The position numbers were made by a program, and so were the translations under genes. From Flavobacterium sp. SH_e (GTDB lineage: Bacteria; Bacteroidota; Bacteroidia; Flavobacteriales; Flavobacteriaceae), in the NCBI RefSeq assembly GCF_025717045.1, contig NZ_JAOVZN010000005.1, positions 62,001 through 126,000 on the forward strand: a stretch of 64,000 nucleotides of DNA. Direction: 5' to 3'. Positions 1 to 7,368 of the stretch are shown in pieces; position 1 is the stretch's first letter; every line of letters begins with the position of its first letter. The notes beneath the pieces were generated by a model, which made no database searches, was not told where the DNA came from, and saw nothing but the letters and a program-made list of their open reading frames with translations.

Positions 1-120
1 CTGATCAACTTCAGGCGCTTTTTTGGCAAGTTCAGCTATTTCTAGATTTTCTTTTTCGCTCAGTAGGCCGTAAACGTACAGCTCTAAAATTCCTGATTCT
101 ATATATTCTTGTGCTTCCAT
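1..120 (-). CDS. Anti-sigma factor, N-terminal 40 residues (runs off the window)
   Basis: Only the N-terminus is present; the rest lies left of base 1. The reading frame opens with ATG at 120-118 and begins MEAQEYIESGILELYVYGLL, the kind of helical N-terminal segment found in cytoplasmic anti-sigma domains of RskA/zinc-finger-like proteins. The start codon overlaps the stop of the ECF sigma gene (TAATG arrangement), so the two are translationally coupled, as expected for a sigma/anti-sigma pair. The family call rests on this context plus the short N-terminus; no membrane segment or C-terminal domain can be seen. Confidence 0.7.
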   Translation of the reverse strand, partial: MEAQEYIESGILELYVYGLLSEKENLEIAELAKKAPEVDQ

Positions 121-650
121 TATATTTTTAAATAATTACGTAAATCGTTAATACAGTTTCTGTTTTGTGTTTTGATAGTTCCCAGTGGCATTGCCAATTC
201 TTCTGAAGCTTCTTGTTGGGTATATCCTTTAAAGAATAACAGATTAATTATTTCGATACATTTTGGTTTTAGTTTTTTCACGAATTCTTGAATTCCAATT
301 GCATCGAGTTTGTGACTTAATTTATTACTCTCATCTAACAGATTTACGAAATTATCTGAGGAAAGGTTTTTTTGAGTGTTATTATAATCTTTAGAACGAA
401 GTTTATCGATCGATGTATTTCTGGCAATATTAATGATCCAGGTGTAAAAACGACCTTTACTTTCGTTATAAGAATCAATGTTTTTCCAGATTTTGACAAA
501 AACATCTTGCAGAACATCTTCTGCTTCTTCTCGATTTTTAATTAGTACATGAATGACAGAAAAAAGACTTTTCGAGTACATGTCGTACAAATGTGTAAAC
601 GCCTTTTCGTCCTTTTTGTAAATTAAAACTAATAGTTCTTCTTGACTCAT
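120..650 (-). CDS. RNA polymerase ECF-type sigma factor
   Basis: A 176-residue protein with region 2 at about residues 20-88 (EEAEDVLQDVFVKIWKNI core, then FYTWIINIARNTSIDKLR) and region 4 at about 120-175 (helix-turn-helix around GYTQQEASEELAMPLGTIKT). There is no region 1 or 3, which is the ECF layout and size. It would direct RNA polymerase to a small regulon and be held inactive by the anti-sigma protein encoded immediately downstream with a 1-base overlap. A 15-bp element 49 bases upstream is repeated in front of a second unit at 1354, suggesting autoregulation. The inducing signal is unknown. Confidence 0.93.
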   Translation of the reverse strand: MSQEELLVLIYKKDEKAFTHLYDMYSKSLFSVIHVLIKNREEAEDVLQDVFVKIWKNIDSYNESKGRFYTWIINIARNTSIDKLRSKDYNNTQKNLSSDNFVNLLDESNKLSHKLDAIGIQEFVKKLKPKCIEIINLLFFKGYTQQEASEELAMPLGTIKTQNRNCINDLRNYLKI

Positions 651-698
651 AGATTGGGATTTTTAAGTTTAAATATTAAAAGCTAAGACATTATATAG

Positions 699-713
699 GT
701 AACCTTTTATAAA
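699..713 (-). promoter_or_regulatory. Candidate ECF-dependent promoter of the sigma gene
   Basis: Read on the minus strand this is TTTATAAAAGGTTAC. The same 15 bases occur on the plus strand at 1354-1368 and I found them nowhere else in the window. Located 49 bases upstream of the sigma start, it could serve as the -35 element of an autoregulated promoter. No TAnnTTTG housekeeping box was found beside it. Confidence 0.4.
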
Positions 714-939
714 GATAAATTATTTTTTTGTGATTTTTCTTATTTTTTTTAATGCTCTAAACCCTCATAAAATAAGGGCTTCTTAAAAAAAAGTCATTTT
801 TTTTGATTTTTTTTAAAACCAAAAATAATCCAATTACGTAAATGTTTTTATAAACGTCAGAATGATCTTAAAAAATTGTCAAAACAAACTAATTCAGAGA
901 AAAACTGTTGTTATAAAAATTATTTAAAAAAAAGGCATT

Positions 940-1056
940 ATGGATAGCACAATTTTAGTCAAAATATTAATAGTTGGATTAACAACAGTTTTGACATTGA
1001 CCATTTTTAATGAAAAGGCTTTTTTAGAAGACGTAATAAAAGTGAGAGTGGAATAA
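940..1056 (+). CDS. Possible 38-residue single-pass membrane peptide
   Basis: An ATG-initiated frame encodes a hydrophobic segment at residues 5-24 (ILVKILIVGLTTVLTLTIF) followed by a charged tail ending VRVE. An A-rich stretch precedes the ATG, the usual flavobacterial initiation context. The gene-poor setting and the membrane-like composition are the only support; in AT-rich DNA such frames also arise by chance. Confidence 0.3.
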   Translation: MDSTILVKILIVGLTTVLTLTIFNEKAFLEDVIKVRVE

Positions 1057-1086
1057 ATCTTAAGTGTTTATAACAGAGAATCGATT

Positions 1087-1155
1087 ATGAAATTTTTAAA
1101 ATTATTCGTTCTGCTCATTTTCGCACTATTGTTTATACTGCTCTATAAACAATAG
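1087..1155 (+). CDS. Possible 22-residue hydrophobic micropeptide
   Basis: This ATG frame starts 30 bases after the preceding small frame and encodes MKFLKLF followed by a run of Leu/Ile/Phe and ends YKQ. It reads as a minimal transmembrane helix with basic ends. It may be co-transcribed with the 38-residue peptide. No homologue is recognised, and a chance frame is a real alternative. Confidence 0.25.
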   Translation: MKFLKLFVLLIFALLFILLYKQ

Positions 1156-1188
1156 AAATATTTAAATTAATAATATAAGATATAAAAT

Positions 1189-1349
1189 AGTTGATGTACT
1201 CGGACTTCCAAATTCAAGTTTTTTTTAAAGATGTCTAAACGATGATTTAGGAATTAAGATTACACAATACAAGCCATTTGAAAATATTTTGAAAGTTCGT
1301 GAGACATCAGGGGGTTAAAAAAAATTTCGAAACAACCGAGTCATCAACT
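1189..1349. ncRNA. Candidate structured RNA: long stem-loop with internal bubbles
   Basis: Nested complementary arms span 161 bases: 1189-1203 with 1336-1349 (AGTTGATGtACTCGG against CCGAGTCATCAACT, one bulge), T8 at 1219-1226 with A8 at 1317-1324, ATGTCT at 1231-1236 with AGACAT at 1302-1307, and ACGA at 1239-1242 with TCGT at 1297-1300. The result is a rod with a large bubble and a terminal loop. That is the general architecture of 6S RNA, and a 6S-like family (6S-Flavo) has been described in Flavobacteria, but I cannot score a covariance model. Strand is undecided. Confidence 0.4.
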
Positions 1350-1353
1350 ATAA

Positions 1354-1368
1354 TTTATAAAAGGTTAC
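1354..1368 (+). promoter_or_regulatory. Second copy of the candidate ECF promoter element
   Basis: TTTATAAAAGGTTAC, identical to the element upstream of the ECF sigma gene (699-713, minus strand). A start site about 20-30 bases further on would yield a transcript reaching the hairpin terminator at 1408. There is no TAnnTTTG box between the element and the hairpin, which argues against a housekeeping promoter here. Confidence 0.4.
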
Positions 1369-1384
1369 ATAATAGTTAATTCAT

Positions 1385-1447
1385 GGTTTGATTTGTTTGT
1401 ATGGGGGGAAGCCTAACGTCTGATTAACGTTAGGCTTCATTTTTTAT
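1385..1447 (+). ncRNA. Candidate short ECF-dependent small RNA ending in a terminator hairpin
   Basis: Between the ECF-like element and the terminator lie only about 40 bases, rich in T and G and with no open frame. A transcript starting near 1385-1395 would have a short single-stranded 5' part, a 12-bp GC-containing hairpin and a T tail, the layout of a typical trans-acting bacterial small RNA. The 5' end is estimated, not seen. Alternatively this is an attenuator in a leader for the peroxidase gene at 1530. Confidence 0.3.
1408..1446 (+). terminator. Intrinsic terminator
   Basis: A perfect 12-bp stem, GAAGCCTAACGT (1408-1419) with ACGTTAGGCTTC (1427-1438), has a 7-base loop and is followed by ATTTTTTA. 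The T tract lies on the plus strand only, so it stops rightward transcription. Confidence 0.85.
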
Positions 1448-1529
1448 TTAACTTTTGATTGGGAAAATTTAAAGACTGAAAATAGTTTTAATGAAATGGA
1501 TTTTAGCTAATTTTATAAAAAATTATCAG

Positions 1530-2117
1530 ATGAAAAAAATATTATTTATACTATTTGGAGCAGCTTTATTGTGCGGTGCGCAGACAAATGCTCAAACAAG
1601 TAAGAACAAATTATCTAAAAAAGATAAAGTCATGGCAAAAGAAACAATTTATCAATTTAAAGTAGAAGATTTATCAGGAGACACTTTTGATTTTGCGTCT
1701 TTAAAAGGCAAAAAAATCTTGATTGTCAATACTGCTTCAAAATGCGGTTTAACTCCGCAATACAAAGATTTAGAAGCGGTTTACAAAGAATATAAAGATA
1801 AAGGTTTCGTAATTGTTGGATTTCCGGCAAATAATTTTGCTTCACAAGAACCTGGAACGGCTAAAGAAATCGAAACTTTCTGCCAGCAAAATTACGGTGT
1901 AACTTTCCCGATGATGAATAAGGTTTCAGTAAAAGGAAGTGATATGTGTGAAGTTTATAAATTCTTAACTGAGAAATCAAGAAACGGTTTACAGGACTCT
2001 GAAGTAGAATGGAATTTTCAAAAATACCTAATTAACGAAAAAGGAGAATTAGTTAAAGTAATCAAACCAAAAACTTTAGTAACAGAACCTGAAGTGATTA
2101 ATTGGATTAAAAGTTAA
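1530..2117 (+). CDS. Glutathione-peroxidase-family thiol peroxidase, exported
   Basis: From the ATG at 1530 the protein has 195 residues and a signal peptide (MKKILFILFGAALLCG, ending near AQTNAQ); an upstream ATG at 1491 would bury that signal and is less likely. The peroxidatic Cys is C72 (NTASKCGLTPQY) and a resolving Cys is C118 (FCQQNYGVTFPMM), as in thioredoxin-dependent GPx enzymes. The catalytic W161-N162 pair is kept. The NQF glutamine of the GPx tetrad is replaced by N102 (FPANNF). It should reduce hydroperoxides in the periplasm using a thioredoxin-like donor. A terminator follows at once, so it is monocistronic. Confidence 0.9.
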   Translation: MKKILFILFGAALLCGAQTNAQTSKNKLSKKDKVMAKETIYQFKVEDLSGDTFDFASLKGKKILIVNTASKCGLTPQYKDLEAVYKEYKDKGFVIVGFPANNFASQEPGTAKEIETFCQQNYGVTFPMMNKVSVKGSDMCEVYKFLTEKSRNGLQDSEVEWNFQKYLINEKGELVKVIKPKTLVTEPEVINWIKS

Positions 2118-2126
2118 AAAGCATAA

Positions 2127-2164
2127 AAAAACTCAAATTTGAATATTCAAATTTGAGTTTTTTT
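2127..2164 (+). terminator. Intrinsic terminator of the peroxidase gene
   Basis: AAACTCAAATTTGAA and its complement TTCAAATTTGAGTTT form a long AT-rich stem around a 2-3 base loop, with A and T tracts on either side. It can work in both directions. Confidence 0.75.
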
Positions 2165-2246
2165 AGTTTCAAAGGTACAAAGAGGCAAAGGGACAGAGTT
2201 TTTAAATACTTGGCGAACTTTGCGTAATGCTTAGCGTACTTTGCGT
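2165..2246. repeat. Degenerate flavobacterial intergenic repeat (caaaggtacaaag / gcgtactttgcg type)
   Basis: Low-complexity text built from the words CAAAGGTACAAAGAGGCAAAGG, GCGAACTTTGCG and GCGTACTTTGCG. Related text occurs at 13163-13257, with looser relatives near 12060-12120 and 63335-63370, always between genes. It holds no frame or RNA gene I can support. Confidence 0.6.
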
Positions 2247-2744
2247 TTAAACTAAAATAAGCTGCATAAAAACCAAATCCAGCCAATGATCAAATTTGTA
2301 GCCCACTTCACGAATAGTTCCCGTTGCTACAAATCCAAACTTTTCGTGAAAAGCAATACTTCCAGCGTTATCAGCATCAATCGCACCAATCATAACGTGA
2401 TAGCCTTGTTCTTTTGCCAAACGGATTAATTCTGTTAAAAGTTTAGAACCAATTCCTTTTCCAATAATATTATCAACCACATAAACAGAATGTTCTACAG
2501 TATATTGGTAACCAATTTTTTCTCGAAACTGACCGTAACTTCCAAAACCAACAACTTCGCCATCTAAATCAGCCACAATAACCGGGAGATTTTTAGCAGT
2601 TTTATCTTCAAACCACTTTTGCTGAACTTCTAAGGTTTGAGTTTCATAACTGTAGTTTGCAGTTGTATGTAAAATAGAATGATTTACAATTTCTAGAATT
2701 TTTTGCAAATCTTCTCTTGTTGCAGGTCTTAATATAATGCTCAT
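2247..2744 (-). CDS. GNAT N-acetyltransferase, phosphinothricin/methionine-sulfoximine acetyltransferase type
   Basis: The 165-residue protein has the GNAT acetyl-CoA pyrophosphate loop at about residues 91-105 (IIGKGIGSKLLTEL) and the C-terminal signature AFHEKFGFVATGTIREVGYKFD. That signature is the hallmark of the Pat/MnaT group, which acetylates the amino group of methionine sulfoximine, methionine sulfone or phosphinothricin. The length is normal. It starts 6 bases after the stop of the thioredoxin-fold gene upstream, so the two probably share a transcript. The natural substrate cannot be read from the sequence. Confidence 0.88.
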   Translation of the reverse strand: MSIILRPATREDLQKILEIVNHSILHTTANYSYETQTLEVQQKWFEDKTAKNLPVIVADLDGEVVGFGSYGQFREKIGYQYTVEHSVYVVDNIIGKGIGSKLLTELIRLAKEQGYHVMIGAIDADNAGSIAFHEKFGFVATGTIREVGYKFDHWLDLVFMQLILV

Positions 2745-2750
2745 TGGTAA

Positions 2751-3935
2751 TTATTTCGGTTGTTTTGTATTCAATTCAGCTAATAAAACATCTACTTCTT
2801 TAGAATTCCAATCCATTTCTTTTGCAATGGCTTTGGCATTTTTAGCATATTCTAAAGCCTTTTTCTTGTCTTTTATCTTGTTATAAAGTTTAGCTTCCAG
2901 GAGATTTCCATCATAAGAATCATTTAATTCTAAGGAATGATTAACCCAAAAAATAGCTTTCTTTAAACTTTCAGTATCGTTTATATGTTTCAAATAAGTA
3001 TTTCCAATATCTTTTAGAAAACTAGCATCATTCCAAACTAATTTCTGAGTGTCTTCAAGCGTAACTTTTTTATAAAAATCCCATTTTTCAGTTCTTTCTG
3101 CCAAAGATAGATCGTATTTAAAAACTAAAGAATCTGTCTTTTGCAAACGAATCGACTTTGCAACTTCTCTTTGTTTATAATAGTTTATCGTATCTAAATT
3201 ATCCACCAAAGGACGAAGCAATTCGTTTACAATACTTTCTATTTTTCGGTCAACACGATTTTGAGAAGCCACAGTTGCAAATTCTTTTTGGTGCTTTAAA
3301 ACATATTGAAATTCTCTCGAATTAATGTCTGTAACGCCATTTGCAATAACTCTCCAATTTAATTCACTAACCAATTGCGCATCAGATTGTGTATTTAAAT
3401 ACGTATGTGTTGCTGGCGATAATTCTGTTCTGTCTTTTCCTTTTTTTAAAGTGTTTAAATAAATAAAGAATTTATCTGAATTGCTTGGATCTGCAAGAAA
3501 TTCCTTTTCTAAATAAGGCAATTGCATTTTCGGATTTAAAGCATAACGGAGTTCGTTTTGAAATTCAGCCTTTTTCATTTCGCCTTTTAAAGCATAAATC
3601 AACGTTTCATTGCTATCGATAAATAAAAAAGTTGGAAGTGATTTTGTATTGAATTTGTTCTTTAAAACAATGCCTTCATCTTTTTCAATGTTTTTGTAAG
3701 TGCAGACAAAATTCTTATTTAAAAAATCAATTACGGCAGGATCGCTCAAGACTTCCGTTTTCATCAAATTACAATGCGGACACCAATCTGCGTAAAGCAT
3801 CACGAAAAGTGGTTTGTTTTCTTTTTTAGCAGTTTCTAAAGCTGTTTTATACGGAATATCAACTGGAATAAATTGATTTTGAGATATTACACTTTGAAAA
3901 GTAACAGATAAAAAAAGTATAAATAAGAAACGCAT
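2751..3935 (-). CDS. Secreted thioredoxin-fold protein with C-terminal helical region
   Basis: The 394-residue protein begins with a signal peptide (about residues 1-19, ending ISQ). A thioredoxin domain at about 25-130 carries the active site WCPHC (C52, C55) and the cis-proline loop SLPTFLF. Residues 200-390 are mostly helical and include a TPR-like pair near the end (SLKKAIFWVNHSLEL, then DKKKALEYAKNAK). It is likely a periplasmic thiol reductase or redox chaperone. It leads a two-gene operon with the acetyltransferase. The physiological partner is unknown. Confidence 0.85.
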   Translation of the reverse strand: MRFLFILFLSVTFQSVISQNQFIPVDIPYKTALETAKKENKPLFVMLYADWCPHCNLMKTEVLSDPAVIDFLNKNFVCTYKNIEKDEGIVLKNKFNTKSLPTFLFIDSNETLIYALKGEMKKAEFQNELRYALNPKMQLPYLEKEFLADPSNSDKFFIYLNTLKKGKDRTELSPATHTYLNTQSDAQLVSELNWRVIANGVTDINSREFQYVLKHQKEFATVASQNRVDRKIESIVNELLRPLVDNLDTINYYKQREVAKSIRLQKTDSLVFKYDLSLAERTEKWDFYKKVTLEDTQKLVWNDASFLKDIGNTYLKHINDTESLKKAIFWVNHSLELNDSYDGNLLEAKLYNKIKDKKKALEYAKNAKAIAKEMDWNSKEVDVLLAELNTKQPK

Positions 3936-4043
3936 ATCAAGTCTAGCTTTTTATTAATTATTCGATTTTACAAATATATTTCCTTTTTTGAGAAAGACCC
4001 TTAATATATTCCTAATTATAATATAAATCAACTGCGAAGTTTG

Positions 4044-4051
4044 TAACTTTG
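4044..4051 (+). promoter_or_regulatory. -7 box of the menD promoter
   Basis: TAACTTTG matches the flavobacterial TAnnTTTG -7 box and lies 62 bases before the menD ATG. I find no TTG at the ideal -33 distance, so strength is uncertain. Confidence 0.5.
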
Positions 4052-4112
4052 TGCCCACGACGAAGAAAAGTCTAGTTGACGATTTTCTTTAAAAAAATAA
4101 TATACGACCGGA

Positions 4113-5774
4113 ATGATTTACCCCAAAATAGCGCTTGCACAAAGCATTATCGAAATTTTATCTGCCAAAGGCATTGTTAATATTATAATTTCTCCAGGAT
4201 CTAGAAATGCGCCGTTAACGATCGGATTTGCTCAAAATCCAAATTTCACTTGTTATAGCATTGCAGACGAGCGTTGTGCTGCTTTTTTTGCTTTAGGAAT
4301 TGCACAACAAACGAAACAGCCAACCGCAATTGTTTGTACTTCAGGATCAGCTTTATTGAATTATTATCCCGCTTTCGCGGAAGCATTTTACAGCCAAATT
4401 CCTTTAATTGTAATTTCTGCTGATCGTCCACAGAGTAAAATTGATATCGGTGACGGACAAACCATTCGTCAGGAAAATGTTTTCTCAAATCATTCCGTTT
4501 TCAATGCAAATTTGACTGAAGAAGCTTCAGAAGAAAATGATTTGAAAATCAATTTAGCAATTGAAACTGCAATTCAAAAGAAAGGTCCAGTTCATATTAA
4601 TGCGCCTTTTGAAGAACCTTTATACGAAACTACAGAAGAACTTTCTGTCCAGCCAAAAATTACAAATCCAAAGCCAGAAGTTTTTTCATTAACAATAGAA
4701 AATAATGAAGAAGTAGTTTCTGTTTGGAACACTTCAAAACGAAAATTAATCTTGGTTGGAGTTAACGAAGCAAATGCAATTGATAAAGAAGTTATTGAAA
4801 ATTTAGCTTCAGATCCGTCAATTGTTGTTTTGACAGAAACATCATCAAATCTACATCACGCTAGTTTCATTAATTCAATAGATACTTTAATTACGCCTTT
4901 TGATGATTTTGATTTTAAGAAATTTAACCCCGAAGTTTTACTAACTTTTGGAGGAATGGTTGTTTCAAAAAGAATTAAAGGATTTTTGCGAAAATACAAA
5001 CCAAAAGAACATTGGCATATTGATACTTTAAGAGCTTATGATACATTTGGAGCACTCACAAAACATTTTGAAATGCAGCCAAATGATTTCTTTAAAGATC
5101 TTCTTTCAAAAACGTCTTTTGTAAAAAGTAACTATTTTAATAATGTTGATACTGTTTACCAAACGAGATTAGAACGAAGAAAAGAATATTTAAACAAAAT
5201 TGGATTTTCTGATTTTAAAGTTTTCGAAAAAATAATCGAATCTCTTCCAAAAAATAGTTTATTGCAAATTAGCAATAGTTCTGCAATTCGTTATGCACAA
5301 TTAATCGATATTGATGATTCTATCGAAGTTTTCTGTAATCGCGGAACAAGCGGAATTGACGGAAGTACTTCTACCGCAATTGGTGCGGCGGTAGGAAACG
5401 AAAAGCAAACTGTTTTTTTAACTGGAGACATTAGTTTCTTGTACGATAGCAATGCTTTATGGAATTCGTATATTCCAAAAAACTTCAAGATTATTTTAAT
5501 AAATAATGGAGGAGGAGGAATCTTCAGAATTTTGCCGGGACATGAAGAAAAACCTGTTTTCAATACCTATTTCGAAACATCTCATAATCTTACAGCCGAA
5601 CATTTGGCTAAGATGTATAATTTTAATTATTATACTGCAAAAGACAATGAGTCTTTAGAAAGCGGAATACAATCATTATATAGTTCGGATGAAGTTCCAG
5701 CAATTTTGGAAGTCTTTACACCAACATTTGAGAATGATCAGATTTTGAAACAGTATTTCAAATACTTATATTAA
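4113..5774 (+). CDS. menD: 2-succinyl-5-enolpyruvyl-6-hydroxy-3-cyclohexene-1-carboxylate synthase (SEPHCHC synthase)
   Basis: This 553-residue thiamine-diphosphate enzyme joins isochorismate and 2-oxoglutarate (with loss of CO2) in menaquinone synthesis. The N-terminal PYR domain shows ISPGSRNAPLTIGF and the cofactor-activating glutamate region near DERCAAFFALG. The C-terminal PP domain shows the thiamine-diphosphate/Mg motif starting GDISFLYDSNALW and ending in NNGGGGIFRILPG. The length is typical. It opens a rightward run with DUF2853, cvfB, menB, menA and menC. No menF lies next to it; the genes to its left are on the other strand. Confidence 0.96.
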   Translation: MIYPKIALAQSIIEILSAKGIVNIIISPGSRNAPLTIGFAQNPNFTCYSIADERCAAFFALGIAQQTKQPTAIVCTSGSALLNYYPAFAEAFYSQIPLIVISADRPQSKIDIGDGQTIRQENVFSNHSVFNANLTEEASEENDLKINLAIETAIQKKGPVHINAPFEEPLYETTEELSVQPKITNPKPEVFSLTIENNEEVVSVWNTSKRKLILVGVNEANAIDKEVIENLASDPSIVVLTETSSNLHHASFINSIDTLITPFDDFDFKKFNPEVLLTFGGMVVSKRIKGFLRKYKPKEHWHIDTLRAYDTFGALTKHFEMQPNDFFKDLLSKTSFVKSNYFNNVDTVYQTRLERRKEYLNKIGFSDFKVFEKIIESLPKNSLLQISNSSAIRYAQLIDIDDSIEVFCNRGTSGIDGSTSTAIGAAVGNEKQTVFLTGDISFLYDSNALWNSYIPKNFKIILINNGGGGIFRILPGHEEKPVFNTYFETSHNLTAEHLAKMYNFNYYTAKDNESLESGIQSLYSSDEVPAILEVFTPTFENDQILKQYFKYLY

Positions 5775-5802
5775 ATTTGAAAGAAAATATTTGTTAAAAT
5801 TA

Positions 5803-5833
5803 TTGCTTCGTTGTTGCTTTAGCTATAACTTTG
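5803..5833 (+). promoter_or_regulatory. Promoter of the DUF2853 gene
   Basis: TTG (5803-5805), 20 bases, TAACTTTG (5826-5833): a full flavobacterial housekeeping promoter 33 bases before the ATG. A short palindrome, TGGTGTATTATTCACCA, follows within the leader. Confidence 0.65.
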
Positions 5834-5865
5834 GTGTATTATTCACCAAATTAATTATATAGTTT

Positions 5866-6207
5866 ATGAGCAAGAGAGAAGAATTAATTAAAAAGTATGC
5901 ATCAGATTTAAAAGAAAAATGCGGAGTGACTCCAAACATGGATTTGTTAACTAAGGTTACAATTGGCTGTGGACCTGCGATATATAACGATGATGCTTCT
6001 GTAGTTGCTGGAACTCAGGAATCTGAATTAGAAACTGTAAAAAAGAACTTTTTAGTTAAAAAGCTTGGTTTAAAAGATAGTCCAGAATTGTTCGGAGCAA
6101 TTCACGCTGTATTAGAAAAGTACGGAAAATCTAATAAACACAAATACAGAGCTGTTGTGTATTATTTATTGACAATTCATTTTAAAAAAGAAAGTGTTTA
6201 CAAATAA
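5866..6207 (+). CDS. DUF2853 family protein
   Basis: The 113-residue soluble protein starts SKREELIKKYASDLKEKCG and ends HFKKESVYK. Family members are small helical cytoplasmic proteins of unknown function, common in Bacteroidota and Proteobacteria. It has its own promoter and terminator inside the menaquinone region, so functional linkage to menaquinone synthesis is not implied. The motif GCGPAIYNDDASVVAG in the middle is typical of the family. Confidence 0.85.
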   Translation: MSKREELIKKYASDLKEKCGVTPNMDLLTKVTIGCGPAIYNDDASVVAGTQESELETVKKNFLVKKLGLKDSPELFGAIHAVLEKYGKSNKHKYRAVVYYLLTIHFKKESVYK

Positions 6208-6226
6208 TGTACATTTGACATAACTT

Positions 6227-6268
6227 AAAATCCCTTTATAGCAATTGCCTTTAAAGGGATTTTTTAAT
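6227..6268 (+). terminator. Intrinsic terminator after DUF2853
   Basis: AAAATCCCTTTA (6227-6238) pairs with TAAAGGGATTTT (6252-6263), followed by more T residues. Confidence 0.85.
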
Positions 6269-6326
6269 TTTTACCTACAAACTAAGTTTTGTTAAAATTA
6301 ATTTCTTTCTACCGCGTCAAACTTCG

Positions 6327-6334
6327 TACCTTTG
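6327..6334 (+). promoter_or_regulatory. -7 box of the cvfB promoter
   Basis: TACCTTTG matches TAnnTTTG and lies 38 bases before the start codon. No matching -33 TTG is seen at 17-23 bases. Confidence 0.45.
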
Positions 6335-6372
6335 CGACTTAGAAACTTAGCAGTTCTACTGCTTAGAAACAT

Positions 6373-7233
6373 ATGAAAATGCTAGAAATAGGAAAATACA
6401 ATACCCTAACTATATTACGTGATACCAAAGTTGGTTTGTTTTTAGGAGATCCTGAAAACGATCCAGAAGGAATTCACGATGTTTTACTTCCAAATAAATA
6501 CGTTCCAAAAGAATTTGAAATTGGTGAAGAATTAATCGTTTTTGTTTACTTAGATCATGAACAGAGACCAGTTGCCACGACTTTGGTCCCTTATATTTTA
6601 TTGAATGAATTTGCGCTTTTAAGAGTAAATTACATCAATAATGTAGGTGCTTTTATGGATTGGGGAATGGAAAAAGACATTCTTGTTCCGTTTAAAGAAC
6701 AAGCACGCCCAATGGAAAAAGGAAAACGCTACTTGGTTTACTTGTACATGGACAAACAAACCAATCGTTTAGTTGCTTCGAGTAAAACAAATCAGTTTTT
6801 GAATAATGACAATTTAACGGTTGAAAAAGGCGAAGAAGTTGATTTGATTGTTTCTCATATTACAGATATGGGAATCAATGTAATTATAAATGAACGTCAC
6901 AAAGGTCTTTTGTATAAAGATGAAGTTTACGACGATTCTATAAGAACTGGAGACAGAATGCGTGGTTATATTAAAAATATTCGTCCTGATAATAAAATTG
7001 ATGTTGCAGTTCAGGCACAAGGTTTTGAAAGTATTGAACCAAATGCAGAGAAGATATTAAGCGAATTAAGAGCAAGCAGAGGTTTTCTTCGTCTAAACGA
7101 TAATTCTCATCCAGAAGATATTAAGACTGTTTTGAAAATGAGTAAAAAATCGTTTAAAAAAGCAATTGGATCTTTGTACAAAGAAAAACTGATTGAAATA
7201 AAAGAAGACGGGATTTATCTGGTGAAAGAGTAA
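6373..7233 (+). CDS. cvfB: CvfB-family S1 RNA-binding protein
   Basis: A 286-residue cytoplasmic protein with tandem S1-type beta-barrels (about residues 5-65, 70-135 and 140-215) and a C-terminal winged helix at about 225-286 (SHPEDIKTVLKMSKKSFKKAIGSLYKEKLI). That order matches CvfB, an RNA-binding protein that affects virulence factor expression in Staphylococcus. The second S1 unit has the characteristic GAFMDWGMEKDILVPFKEQ. Two in-frame ATGs (6373 and 6379) are possible starts. It is transcribed alone, between its own -7 box and a strong terminator. Confidence 0.9.
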   Translation: MKMLEIGKYNTLTILRDTKVGLFLGDPENDPEGIHDVLLPNKYVPKEFEIGEELIVFVYLDHEQRPVATTLVPYILLNEFALLRVNYINNVGAFMDWGMEKDILVPFKEQARPMEKGKRYLVYLYMDKQTNRLVASSKTNQFLNNDNLTVEKGEEVDLIVSHITDMGINVIINERHKGLLYKDEVYDDSIRTGDRMRGYIKNIRPDNKIDVAVQAQGFESIEPNAEKILSELRASRGFLRLNDNSHPEDIKTVLKMSKKSFKKAIGSLYKEKLIEIKEDGIYLVKE

Positions 7234-7332
7234 AAACTTAAAAATTCCAAGATTAAAATTCCAAATTCCAATTGATAATTGAAATCTATAATTTTTGGAA
7301 TTTATTTTGCGTTAGTAAAATTATTATAACAC

Positions 7333-7368
7333 AAAAGGCTGCCCATTACGAGCAGCCTTTCGCTTTTT
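7333..7368 (+). terminator. Intrinsic terminator after cvfB
   Basis: AAAGGCTGC (7334-7342) pairs with GCAGCCTTT (7352-7360) across a 9-base loop, followed by CGCTTTTTATT. It lies about 100 bases past the cvfB stop. Confidence 0.85.

Noticed and set aside
4246..5563. Minus-strand frames inside menD (4246-4488, 5291-5563)
   Set aside because: Antisense shadows of a conserved enzyme.
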